Source: Solanum dulcamara | Lineage: Eukaryota > Streptophyta > Magnoliopsida > Solanales > Solanaceae | Reading direction: 5' to 3' | Assembly (NCBI RefSeq): GCF_947179165.1 | Contig: NC_077237.1 | Coordinates: 89,008,341 to 89,072,340, forward strand | DNA length: 64,000 nucleotides | In this document: piece by piece, positions 53,201-63,859 of the stretch | Numbering within the stretch: the first letter of the stretch is position 1 | Layout: every line of letters starts with the position of its first letter | Translations under genes and position numbers: made by a program | The notes under the pieces: model-generated | What the model was told of the DNA's origin: nothing | Databases searched by the model: none | The model's input: the letters and a program-made list of their open reading frames with translations, nothing else

Positions 53201-55853
53201 TCCCCTTAAATACCATGCTTTTGTCTGTGGAAGGGTTCGAAATCATGGCGTGTGTCTAACCCACATGTCATGTGATATGCTCTTAGCACTAGACCAATGC
53301 CGTAGGTGCTAAAGTAATATGAGTATTATCTTCTGCTACTGTTTAAAACACATTTTCACGAAGCTACAACATTTAATGTGGGTTCACCATATCACCAGGA
53401 CAAACCTGTACTCGTGGACTTTGGAAATCATCCATCGCTGCCGCTAGTGCTGGCAAAACACGGTTATGATATTGAACTTGCAAATCTGGACCCAAGTCAG
53501 TTGACAGCTGGCCAATTGCATTAATTGCTGCCCACCTCACTCGAGGATGTGGATCCTGGAAAGAATTGAGAACCATGTTGACCACGTGCTCCAAATTCTT
53601 AATCATCACCTGTTATAGGAAACGAGGCACGGTGTTCAATTCAACAAACAAACATTCATTGAGAATAAGATCCAACAATGGAATTAAACAGTTGGACAAG
53701 CACCACTGCAGGAAACAGCTCAACAAACCAAAAGTAGTTATATTGAACAAATACTCCACCCATCCCAAAAACGAATGGCAGGCTTTGGAGTACAAGGTCA
53801 ACATTGTGTGATTTAAGTCACATTTGACTTCTCTTTTCCTTTTGCAAAAAAAGGGGTTGGATTTCTGGAAACTACATTAGAAATACTTCAAAGTACAAAT
53901 TTTTAATAGTTGAAAACAATTTAAAATGTTTTCAAAAGTAGTAGTCATAGGTAAACTATCTTGACCCCTGAAGTAAAATGCCCTTCTTTTTTGATTAACT
54001 TTTACGCACTAATTCAATGAGTGAAAGCAATAAATGACATGCAGCAAAACATTCAGTTACGATAAATAGAGTGAGTATGAAAACAAAAATATAAGTGCAC
54101 TGATACAATAATGCATCAAAAAGCACCAAACCTCTGAAACAAATTCCGTGAAAATGTTTTTAAATTCATAAAGACAAGGTCTTCAATAATTATCAATCAA
54201 CTAGTTGCCTATAAGAATCTATTGTCCTTTCTCAACCTTCAAATACTGTTCTTTCCTACTTTCAGATGGTAAATATTATTTTTTTTGAAAAAGGCAACTT
54301 GTATTATGAACCAAGGAATACTCCAAAAGTATGCCAGTAATATTTACAGCAAAATTACAGAGGCAGAGGCGACCCTACTAGTGCTTCATAAATAATCTAG
54401 AATACTAGGAATATCCTCTGCTTCTTGAGGATATTCGTGTTTACACCAAAAAAAGAAAAGGACTAGACAGTTCATCTTCAGTTTCTGCAGAGAACATCTC
54501 TTGTTTTCGAAGCACCTCTGGTTCCTTTCCATCCATATAGTAGGGTAAATATTTTTCAGAATGTAGAGTACATATTAGGGCCTGTTTCACTTAAACTTAA
54601 TCTTTAACATAAGTAAACAAGTTTCTCATCAGTACCTTTGAGCAACCTTCCGCAATCTGAGCAAGGGCAATGAGAGCAGCATGGTGCTTCTGCCACTCTG
54701 GTGCAGCCAAGTAAGCAGGCAACTGTTCGGAAGCAACAGGAACAATTGTGTTACCGCCCAGTGCAATGGCTAACCTATCCAAACACTCCTGCCCTACACT
54801 ATAATTACTTGTTTCCCCTGCATCCTCATGCTCAGCTTCAGCACTGTGCCAAACAGGTTCATCATCAACATCTAACAACATCTTCATCAAAATAGCAAAC
54901 AACCTAGTAATAAACTGCGGCAACTTCCTCATCATTCCTGGGGCACGTTCCCTGGCCTCGGTCAATGTAATCACAAATTCAATAGCCAAATGCCTGGTCC
55001 CCTCTTCTAGACTCTCTGCCTCGGCTATTTGTAACATTGCCCCCACGACATCCACTAGTTGTCTCCTCAAGAACCTAGGCTCAGTCCCTGCTAATTCAAT
55101 CATCAATTCCAATGCTTCCTGTGCGGTTGCCTCTTGACCAATGTTCAAGGCCTCAGTCAACGTACTCATCATCCCAGGCAATAGATCCTGAAACCTATCC
55201 CTCTGGTTTGCGATGGATAAACACTGTATGAAATTGATGGCAGCACTTAATGCTGCAATCCTCACATCAGCATTGTGGGAATTATTCAGGGTTTGCAGGA
55301 AAACCGAATGCAAATCCTTTGTATAGGGAACCAAAATGTCGCCTATATATTGTGCTAATTGAGCAAATATCAAAAAAGCACATTCCTGTAACTTTGTTGA
55401 ATCGCTGGTAACAGATTGAAACATGAATGGCAATATTTCAGGCCATTGATTTTCTGGTAGAATAGATGAAGTTAGCTCAGAAATGGTGTCGCATAACTTC
55501 TTGATAATGGATTTAGATTGTTCGTGTTGGATACATGTGAGGAGGAGTGACTTAATAGAGGACTGGGTAGAGTGAGTGAGTTTGGGCCAAATGAAGTCGT
55601 CATCGCGAGTAAGCAACTTTCGGAGGAGTATAGCTGACATAGCACGGGGCTCAATATGTGGAGAGGTGGTGAGAAGGTTAGCGAGCTTGAGAGAGAGTGA
55701 ATTGGGATCATTCTGCTTGATGAGGTTGAAGATTGACTCGGCTTGAGATCGTTGTTCGTTGGAGGTTGACATGAGATGGGAGATTAGAGTTTCGAATGGT
55801 GCCGGGTCGGCTCCGAGTATGGTCGCCGGCGCCGGAGTTGACTCAGAATCCAT
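44201..55853 (-). CDS. IPO5: Importin-5/RanBP5-type karyopherin beta (KETCH1/IMB5-like), complete, 20 exons
   Basis: A nuclear transport receptor that carries proteins, such as ribosomal proteins, through nuclear pores under Ran-GTP control. Coding exons: 55853-54636, 53609-53406, 52475-52371, 52276-52211, 52127-51963, 51748-51674, 51571-51417, 50987-50852, 50756-50687, 50590-50463, 50323-50267, 49097-48912, 48808-48716, 47623-47538, 47449-47383, 47294-47228, 47120-46984, 46344-46253, 44793-44727, 44365-44201. The sum is 3339 nt, 1112 aa, near the family's usual length, with every junction in phase. HEAT-repeat signatures include [40 protein letters not shown] and [17 protein letters not shown]. 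An acidic loop ([20 protein letters not shown]) sits in exon 12. The start chosen is MDSESTPAP at 55853; an upstream in-frame ATG at 55922 would add 23 residues. Introns hold transposons and a plastid fragment but do not disrupt coding. Confidence 0.95.
45435..45553 (+). mobile_element. (TTG)n-type SINE/RTE tail fragment in importin intron 18
   Basis: The plus strand has GGGTCTATCGGAAACAGCGT, AATGCGTACACACCACCCTA, GACCCCACATGCGGGATTAC and a decayed (GTTGTCGTCGTAG) tail, the diverged relative of the other (TTG)n copies. Only about 120 bp. Confidence 0.65.
45607..45917. mobile_element. Stowaway-like MITE (311 bp) in importin intron 18
   Basis: The left end CCCTCTCCGTTTCAATTTAT is mirrored by the right end (reverse complement CCCTCTCCATTCCAGTTTAG). 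TA flanks both sides (45605-45606, 45918-45919). No coding capacity. Confidence 0.75.
46500..46901. repeat. 201 bp tandem duplication in importin intron 17
   Basis: Two head-to-tail copies start at 46500 and 46701 (GAAGTAGTTGCTTTCCATT) and end at AAGCACAATTT. They differ at scattered positions, so the duplication is moderately old. The exons on either side are intact. Confidence 0.9.
47691..48659. mobile_element. Inverted-repeat element filling importin intron 13 (about 970 bp)
   Basis: The left arm (ATAATTATCCCCTCTAACTA, then CACTTCTTTCAGAAAGACGC, TCCAACTTTGCGGGGTCCTA) matches the reverse complement of the right arm (ATAATTACCCCCGTCAACTA and on) over about 80-100 bp. The interior is low-complexity C/T- and A-rich. 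Intron 13 (48715-47624) is little more than this element. Confidence 0.78.
49288..49370 (+). mobile_element. Possible SINE fragment in importin intron 11
   Basis: GAGCGCACCTCGACTTATTC and CATGGGGTACCCACTACCTC resemble a dispersed SINE-like repeat of Solanaceae. No ends or target-site duplication are visible, so the call is tentative. Confidence 0.35.
49935..50144 (+). pseudogene. psbM: Plastid psbM-derived fragment (NUPT) in importin intron 11, stop codon lost
   Basis: The frame from ATG 49935 reads [20 protein letters not shown] followed by [14 protein letters not shown]. That is all 34 residues of PsbM, a single-span photosystem II subunit normally encoded in the plastid genome. Differences from a typical angiosperm PsbM (Met15, Ser20, Asn31-Arg32) suggest nuclear drift. 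The expected stop after Asp34 is AAA (50037-50039), so the frame runs on to 50144. The stretch after it is AT-rich and plausibly continues plastid spacer sequence. It lies on the strand opposite to the importin gene, has no transit peptide, and is best read as transferred plastid DNA, not a working gene. Confidence 0.85.
52774..53024. mobile_element. Stowaway MITE (251 bp) in importin intron 2
   Basis: Terminal inverted repeats CTCCCTCCTGTCCAT (left) and, in reverse complement, GTCCCTCCGGTCCAT (right) match the Stowaway consensus CTCCCTCCGTCC. TA flanks both ends. The sequence AAGGGGTGCTTTTAACTTGG type interior is common in grasses and Solanaceae MITEs. Confidence 0.85.
53113..53312 (-). mobile_element. 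tRNA-derived SINE in importin intron 2
   Basis: On the minus strand the 5' end carries a tRNA-like A box (TTGGTCTAGTGCTAAGAGC) and, about 45 bp later, a B box (TTTCGAACCC). The element ends GGGATTTCTCTGTTATCAAA plus an A-rich tail. Flanks share a diverged AGTAAYAT, a possible target-site duplication. Confidence 0.72.
54270..54595. other. Probable transposon-derived stretch in importin intron 1
   Basis: The sequence from a T/A run at 54282 to TAGTAGGGTAAATATT near 54550 looks like a LINE 3' region on the minus strand (poly-A as T-run, then a C-terminal-like tail), but no domain can be read. Listed as uncertain. Confidence 0.3.
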
Positions 55854-55949
55854 CACTATGTCTATGGAGGAGTGATGGCGCTCAAAAACAATCGGGGGGG
55901 TTTCTCTCTCACACACGTCCAACTCGATATATAACGGCGAAGAGCACGT

Positions 55950-57394
55950 AAATGGAGAGGGAGAATTTGGAGGGTTTTTGTCTTTGAAATTTTTTACCTT
56001 TTATTTAGGCCTGTTTTGAGTTATCAAATATTCAAATAGATAATAAATAAATGTTTTATTTAATTTATTATTATCTGATATTTATGTCCTCTAATTTTTA
56101 GTGTGCATTAATAGATATTACTTAAACTTATATATAATTGAATAAGTAGATACATGTGGTCTTTTTCACATTGTATGTGGCGATTTGCATCATACTAGGT
56201 GTCCTATGTATATCATTTCACGTAAAATATATGTGTCTACTTGTTCAACTTTATATAAATTTGAGTACTTACTTGTGCACACTTAAAATAAATTAAATAG
56301 CATATTTGTATATTATACTAAAATTAAAAAATAAAATTAAGATCAACTAGATATACAACTCTTAAAGTTATTACAAACAAATTTTCATTTGAATATATCA
56401 TTTTTATTCAGTATACTTGAATGTGTTAATTTGATGCACTATGTAAATGGGTGAGTATACATATATTATGGCAAATTCAATCAATTACTTGTTTCAAGAT
56501 TTCTCTTTTTTGTTTCTAAGCATCTGTGATAATTCAAAAAACTTAAAAGTCCTCAAACTAAATCTCTTAATATATGCTTACATAGTGATTTCTCGACAAG
56601 CTTTCAATTAAAGACGATAGAGAAAAATTCCTAACATCCCCTCCATGATTAATGAGTCATTTTCAATTTGAGTGAAAACTCCCTCTAGGTTGCTCTCAAA
56701 GTTACTATGTGATAAGTAGTAAATATAAGCATTGTTGCTTATTAAAGTTTGCCTAATTGAGTCTGCTTGTGAATTCAATTTCGTTATTAATACAAAAATT
56801 CTAAAACTTACTCTACAATTATATCCAAACAGAAGCAACGAGAAGTTAAATTTGAAAGTGAAAAATGAAAAATAGGAGAAAATTAATATTAGATATGAGA
56901 TTTATTCTTTGCTTTCATAGAAGAATTAATATAGAAAAAAATTGAATCTTAGAGTTAATAAGTAAGAAAAAGAATATCTAGCAACAAAAAAGATAAAAAT
57001 ATGAATTAAATGGATACAATTAAGGGGATATTTTAAAGAGAAAATATTGGATCTTGCGGACTGTTTCTGAAGAAAAGTATGGAGTTTTAAAAAAATAAAA
57101 ATAATTGATTACTGAAGTTCTAGCAAAAAATAGAAATCAAACTCAACAAATTTTGATGTGAAATAGATTTTGTGTCCTCACACAAAAGATATTATTTAAA
57201 TTTTTTCTTAAAATTTTTGAATTTAATAGTTGCACTATACTTTGCTATTACTTAGCTTCATAAGAGGACTTTATAATCGAGTTTCGTTTTAAGTATTAGG
57301 TATGAAAAAATACATATAAAAGACACTTTTCATTTTATATGAATGTTTTGCAATACAAATAGTAATACTAGTAATTAATGGTCATTTAATATGG
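55950..57394. other. AT-rich intergenic region upstream of importin and SR genes
   Basis: No supported frame. It holds the promoter of the minus-strand importin gene near 55930-56000. Confidence 0.5.
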
Positions 57395-57875
57395 GAAAAA
57401 TTATATGAGATAACAAACATTACTAGTTTATTATTTTATATGAGTATAATTTTATTTTATTACCATTCGTGGTTATATTTTGCTGAAATTTGCTATAATT
57501 TATTTGTATATTTCGCTATATAATTCGTGTACTGCGTTTGTATATTTCGCTATACAATTCGTGTACTGCGTTTATATAATTCGCTATACAATAGCGTTTG
57601 TATAATTTGTTATACAATTTGCAGTTTTTGTATATCGTTTGTATAATTTGCTATATAATTCACAGTTTTTATATAATCTTTGTATATTTCGCTATATAAT
57701 TTGTGTATAGTATTTGTATAATTTGTTATATAATTCACAATATTTGTATATTTTGATATGCAAATAATTTTTGAATATAACATTTATATAATTCTCTATA
57801 ACATTTATATAATAAAAAATATATTAATTAGAAAAACTATACACATTATGTTTAAAAAGTTTGCTAAATAAATTT
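57395..57875. mobile_element. MITE-like element with internal tandem repeat of TTTGTATATTTCGCTATA
   Basis: Left end GGAAAAATTATATGAGATAA, right end mirrored as GGAAAAATTTATTTAGCAAA. Between 57470 and 57760 a unit of roughly 30-35 bp (TTTGTATATTTCGCTATA then CAATTCGTGTACTGCG) repeats with drift about eight times. It is related in motif to 17570-17980. Confidence 0.55.
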
Positions 57876-57899
57876 TTCCATTAATATGAGTGGAAAAAA

Positions 57900-58976
57900 A
57901 AGGACTAGCCAAGTAAACGAAGAGGGTCAAAATACATATATAGGTGCCCCGTTAATGTTTTGCCCTAATAAAGCTCCAATCAGCTCAATCTCTACTGTCA
58001 CCGCCGTTGGAAATCCTCCTGCAATTTTCTTGTTAGCCGCAGGTATATTTCTTATCCTCTATGTATATTCCTCTAGCATCTAATACTATTTAGGGTTTCT
58101 GAAATTTATCCTTTATTTTCCTACGAATCCAGGTTGATGTAATACTATTTCATTTTTTTTCTTTTGTTTTTGATTGTTTGTTGCTGTATGTTTGCTGAAA
58201 AAGATGTCTTTTTTCAAAAAATTGAGAAAAAAGTTTCAATTCCTTATTTGACGTTGGAACTACTTAGCTATTTGGGAATGATTTGTTTTACTTGTGCTTT
58301 TTTTTTTAGCGTTTGGATCAGATCCTGTAGTTATTGTGAAAGAATTTGTGTTGTGTTGAGAGTTGTTTCAGTAAAAAATATATATGAAAGCATGTTTGGA
58401 CAACCAAAAAACTATCTTTTTATAGAAAGGGACTTATTAGTCCGGGATTCCCCCTGAATTTGAAACCTTGTATTCCGTGTACACCTAAACTGTTGTTGGT
58501 CCTAATTACCCCATCAACGTGGTATTTTGATAGCCTTTTTAGTTTGTGTTTTTCCAACTTAATTGTGTTTAGACCCCATAAATAGAAAGAAAATGCTTTG
58601 ACTCCCTCTTGTTCTAGTTCGAGAGGAGCTTGGACCTTTATTATATCATGTCTCTTGTTTAATAGGTGGAGCCAATGGATGAAAATGATGCAAAACATTC
58701 TTGTGATTACTAGGATTGTGATAATCATTTTATACCTCATCATAAATTTGATTGATACTGCTCTCATATGTTTATGGGTATGTGTTAATGATAAGTTTGA
58801 TGAAGGTCGGGTATACATGGATTTTTTTTCTCAGGAGCAAAGCTTCTTTACCCTGATTATACTGGTTTTTGGATTTTTTAATCAAACTTAGTATGTTTTG
58901 GTTGCTATTTTTTATGTCTATATATTGGTCTTCTAATTCTATGAACTGATGATAGATCTCGACGAATCTGGTGAAA
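57900..58976 (+). other. Putative 5' UTR and leader intron of the SR gene
   Basis: A C/T-rich stretch ends in GTTAGCCGCAG followed by GTATATTTC (58042/58043), a good donor. The candidate acceptor is ...GATGATAG at 58955, leaving 21 nt of leader before the ATG. The intervening sequence includes a partial relative of the TIR elements above (near 58430-58570). Without transcripts this is a proposal. Confidence 0.4.
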
Positions 58977-61900
58977 ATGAGGGGAAGAAGTTACAGCCCC
59001 TCACCCCCAAGAGGTTATGGAAGGAGAGGAAGGAGTCCAAGCCCCAGAGGGGGTCGCTATGGTGGTCGTGGCAGAGATGATCCATCTACTCTATTAGTGC
59101 GCAATCTTCGCCACGACTGTCGGTATGCATTTTGTCTACATTTTATTCTTGGAGCATACCAGACTCATTTTCTTTTAGCTTAATCCGTTAAGCTGTTTTT
59201 TCTCTGTGTACAAGTGATTGATTACATGCTTGATGCTGTGTGCACTAAATTAGAAAACATGCATAAGAATTTTTTGTCTTGGGGCCACAGCGCGGGTCCA
59301 AAATAAGATTGAAGAATGTTAGCCGTATGAAATCTATCCTCTCTTTGTAGCCATCTGTAGGAGCTACTTACCTTCTTCTTGTCTTTTAGAGTAGGAGCTA
59401 AAATTGGTCCTAATGAACTGTTATAATTCCTATGATTAATTCAGTTACATTATGTTAGGTTTAGGTGTTCCATGAATTTTTGCATGTAGCCTGTCGTTCC
59501 ATTTACTTTGCCGTTTTGTGTGCAGGCCAGAAGACCTCAAAAAACCATTCGGGCAAATTGGTCCTGTCAAGGACATTTACTTGCCGAGGGACTATTATAC
59601 TCGGTGAGCTTGTTTTGCATTGTCTTTATCTACACAGTTCTTTCCCTCCTTAAAAGAAGAAGAAGAAAGAAAGGAAGGAAGAGACCTTATAGACAAGTGA
59701 GGGAGTTATTACTTTCAGGCATATCATATCTTAGTTAGATACTGTCCAACATATGGCCTTTCATCTTCTGGAGCTAGATATTTTATATTTTGGTTTTTGA
59801 GAGTCAATTCATTACATCAAGTTTGACTAGGGATGACAAACAAGGAGGGCAGTTGAGGGACAAACCTGCATAACCCGCGGAGACTTTAATCCGTCCTTCT
59901 CCGCATAGACTGATTCATTGTTTTCAACCCGCCTCGTTCTCCGCCCCACGTAAACCCGCCCCACATCATTTACTATTTTTTTATAATTTTTTTTTCATAG
60001 AAGATGTTTTAAATTTTTTCAGAACTATCTAACCACTTGAGATATTTTTTGAAGAATGGAATATGGTCCTTGCGTGAAATCTTCTCTCCAATAACACCCA
60101 TTAATCATGTTATTGATGTCCAAAGTAAATCAAGTGCTCTTGTATTTTTCTTTTCTTGTAACATCTTTTGTAGGTGGCCAGCATAGCCCTTAATGCTGAG
60201 GAATACAAAAAGTTACTAGTTTCAAAAAAAAGAAAGTAAACCAAGAGCTTCAGCCTTTATTTTCTTTGTTGCCATCATTTCCCAAGCTACTGTTTCCCAT
60301 AAATACGTCATATTTCTTCATAGCTTGGGCAATTGAAGGGTAGCAGATGTATTCTTTTTGCTGGAAGTAGTCAAGGGAAAAGCTTGGTTATGCTGTGATT
60401 GCACATTGTATAATTGTGTATTAGTTTGTGCTCATGAAACACCGTAATGAATTGATGTCAGTTTCTTTGTACGCCAAAGAAAGTTCAGTATCAAAAAAAT
60501 ATTTTTTTAGTATTTTTCTTTTGTTTAAACCGCAACCCACATCATTGTTGAAACTATCTGAACCTGCCCCGCATAGCCTTAAACCCTCTCTTCCCGCATG
60601 GCTTTAAACCCGCCCTGCCCTGTTGCCATCCCTACGTTTGACAGAGAAATTTCTGCTGGCTTTTGTTTACTTTTTATTTCATATTGGGTTCTGTTGTGTA
60701 CTCTTTGTTATGTCATGTTGGGTAACATTTTATTAAAATTGTTGAGATGTAGCAGTGATACTAAAGAGTTTTGGAGACTTCAATCAAGTAGTAAGAGTTC
60801 TGTTGACAATTTCGAGTAGTAAGAGATGTAGCGGTGATGCTAAAGAGTTTTGGCGACTTCAATCAAGTAATAAGAGTTCTGTTGACACTTTCAAGTAGTG
60901 AGAGAGAACTTGACAATCAATCAAGTAGTAAGAGTTCAAGGTGATGTTAATGGTAGTGAAGATTGGAAGGAATATGGATATCAATAGAATGTGAAGATTT
61001 CAAGTTTTCACGTCTTGAAGAATTTCAAGTCATCTTTAAACTGATACACGCAAGGTCAGCAGCCATGTGCTTGCTTCTGTGCTTATCAAGGCGTTCCAAT
61101 TTATGGGGATTATTTTAGTTTTGTTGTTTTCGGGCTGTTTGGAAATATTGGAAGTCTTTAGGCAAGTCTCTTCATACTGCACACTTTTTTCTCTTAGAAA
61201 CTAATTTGATTTTGACTCCGAATATATTGGTTTTAATTCTAATTGTTGGGGTGAATTTACCCGTCAGAGGTTCCTTACAACTCTGAAACTCAAACTTGCT
61301 CTCTGTCATTATTCTAAATAAGATATTCAAATAGCCCTCGAGTTCTGTAGCTTGGATTAACACCCACTTACTGAATTGTACTTTATTTTGACAATGTCTT
61401 TAACACATTTTCTTGTGCTCCCTCTTCTCTTGCTTGTCCTTCCTCTTTTACTTCACAGTGAACCACGTGGTTTTGGATTTATCCAATATCTGGATCCTGC
61501 TGATGCAGCAGAAGCTAAGTATCAGATGGATGGTCAGGTTTTCCAAGGTCGGCAACTGACGGTAGTTTTTGCTGAGGAGAACAGGAAAAAGCCTCAAGAA
61601 ATGAGAGCTAGGGAGCGTGGAAGGTAGTTCTTTCTAATAATTTTGCCCATTCTTGAATTCTTTATTTACCTTGTGTCTGCTTGAACAGTTGTTTCATGTG
61701 GTTTAGTTCTGAAAATTGGTCCTGGGAATTACTATCTCAAAGGATGGATTTGTTTGCATTTTGGGCGTTCTAGTCATTTCTGTTGCTCTATCGAATTTTT
61801 GGACAATAGAGTTGTAAAACCTCTGTTACATTTCCTGTATTTTTTCTCGTTATTACCAAGTCCTTGTTTTGGAAATCATGGATTTTAATGAAAATTGATG

Positions 61901-63228
61901 TTAAGTTTTCCAAATGGCTAGTTTTGTAGTCACAAATTTATATGTTTATTATATTTTAGTGCCTATAAGAGTTGTCATATTTCATGAGATGTTAACACTA
62001 TAATGTACCATCTTGTAGTGGTAGGGGTGGCCGCAACTATGATAGGAGAGGTACTCCCCCTAGGTACCATAACTCTCCTCGGTATTCACGATCTCCACCT
62101 CCTCGCGGCCGTGATTACTACTCTCCACCTAAGAGAAGGCAATACTCAAGGTATGCTTATTAGACACAAATGTGATATATTGAAATTTTGTGGTGATTGT
62201 CGGAAAATGAACCTTGCTTGCGTTAGATCATTGTGAATGACAGACCAGGTCTTAATCACTTAAAGCATCTCTCCTAGGAATCAAAATTCTGGTTTGTGTG
62301 ACATCATAGACATACTGAAGATATGTTGCCTCTTGTTTCTTTTGGTTTTATCTTTTACTCAAACCTTATGCATGTTTGGCTCTAGGATGTTGACCTGATA
62401 GCAAGATAGATCAAAGTGAGTAAATTTAAAAGCTTCAGGCCTTCGGCATTTCCCTAATCTGCTACAGCTATCTTGAACTCAAGCATTAATGCCTCGTCCA
62501 GTTCTCAAGTTGTCAGCAGTGTGAAGGGGAATAGCCTTTGAATATTGGGAATGAGAATGTTGGGAACATTGTCTATGGTAGTGAAACCTGCTTTATTGAT
62601 TTCTTGGGTGGGATCAATTCTTTTCAAAAAGTTTCCAGAACTCACTTACTTTTTTCCCCCTTATCTTCCGAACTTTATGCGAGCGTTCTTTGCGTCATCC
62701 TATCCATAGAATAGAAACTTGCTGAAACCTAAGCCATATTTGCAACTTCTAAACATGTGACATTTCATAGTATTACTTGGAGTTACTTGGTTTATTAATT
62801 TGGTCCAGATGTAGTTGCTCCTGCTTTATGCACTGGTAACAAACTATCTCTGATTCGTGATATGAGTATATATCTCCTACTGTTGCAGGTCTGTTTCGCC
62901 TGAAGAGAAAAGATACAGTCGTGAGAGATCATATTCTCCTCGTGGTGGTCAGGGAAGGCCATACTCACAATCCCCTCCAAGGGAGCAGTCTCCACCATTC
63001 AATGGGTCACGAAGCCGCAGTCAAAGTCCAGTGAGGGAGCATTCTCCACCTTATAATGGTTCAAGGAGTCGCAGCCGGAGTCCAGTTAGGGCACGTTCTC
63101 TGGTTAGAGAACGTTCTCCAGTTAGGGGTCACAGCAGGAGGCGGAGCCCTAGTCAAAGCCATAGCAGGAGCCCCAATGCTGTTCATTATTCCAGGAATCC
63201 TGACCATGACGTGTCCCCTAGACACTGA
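58977..63228 (+). CDS. SCL30A: SC35-like SR splicing factor (SCL30A/SCL33 type), complete, five exons
   Basis: A nuclear pre-mRNA splicing factor. Exons: 58977-59122, 59526-59603, 61459-61623, 62019-62150, 62889-63228; 861 nt, 286 aa, all junctions GT-AG and in phase. Residues 1-35 are the short RS/RG extension typical of plant SCL proteins (MRGRSYSPSPPRGYGRRG). The RRM is at about 37-118 with RNP2 LLVRNL and RNP1 RGFGFIQY, then VVFAEENRKKPQEMRARERG. The C-terminal RS domain (about 145-286) has many SR/RS and SP sites (SRSRSRSPVRARS) for SR-kinase phosphorylation. The start is ATG 58977; no in-frame upstream ATG. Introns 2 (1855 nt) and 4 (738 nt) are long, and intron 2 splits the RRM between DYYTR and EPRGFGF, the place where plant SCL genes are known to be alternatively spliced. 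Confidence 0.95.
59828..60634. mobile_element. hAT-like non-autonomous element (807 bp) in SR gene intron 2
   Basis: Terminal inverted repeats TAGGGATGACAAACAAGG (left) and, in reverse complement, TAGGGATGGCAACAGGG (right). Flanks AGTTTGAC (59820-59827) and CGTTTGAC (60635-60642) form an 8 bp target-site duplication with one difference, as expected for hAT. CCCGCCCC/GGGCGGGT-like runs sit just inside both ends. Confidence 0.78.
60744..61020 (+). promoter_or_regulatory. Tandem repeat and GAAG cluster in SR gene intron 2, candidate splicing regulatory element
   Basis: Two 79 bp units (60744-60822 and 60823-60901; GAGATGTAGCAGTGATACTA type) and a partial third precede four GAAG tetramers in 63 bp (60958, 60966, 60993, 61017). 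GAAG repeats in an intron of Arabidopsis SCL33 are reported to mediate autoregulation of its splicing; equivalence here is inference. Confidence 0.45.
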
Positions 63229-63859
63229 ACACTCTCCTCTTGGTGACGAATGCTGTAGTTTGAACAAAATGATGTGATTTTCTGTTGTTTAATTAGTTTT
63301 CTCATGGAATTCAGCAGTTGCTTGTAGTGACAATCCATATGGATTATTTTCTCGACTTGCTTCTTTTGGTTGTTTGTACTTTATTAGTACTGATGGAGAT
63401 ACGGATAACATTGATGATTTCTCTTCATGTGTGAGTCATTTGACCGATGTTCGTTAGACTGCGTATATTGCAGTTTTTGCCTCCTCTTGAGTCACGCGCT
63501 TACAATCTGTTTGGCTTGACCAATTATTTGGCCCATACTATTCTCTTTTTTTTTTTTGAGTTTAATTTAATGATTTCAGATTTACATGTACTTCTATTCT
63601 TTGAACTTTGTGGATAATATTGTTTTGAAAGCGAAAAAAAAAAGTTAAAATACAACAGCAGAGTGTTACGCTTCTCCATTTAAAATCACATGCTCCAACT
63701 AACTCTTACGTACACCTACCTGCTCGTCTTTTCTATGTAGGTGCCCACCCCTCTACCTCTATTATTAACGCACACTAGATCATGTTGACCTGAAGTTACA
63801 CTATTATAAAATTTAAGCCTAATAATCCAATGTTTCAATTTAGTGTATTGGTGAGAGGG
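63229..63859 (+). other. SR gene 3' UTR and short intergenic gap
   Basis: The 3' UTR likely extends to about 63540. No gene is seen before the next ATG at 63860. Confidence 0.5.
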
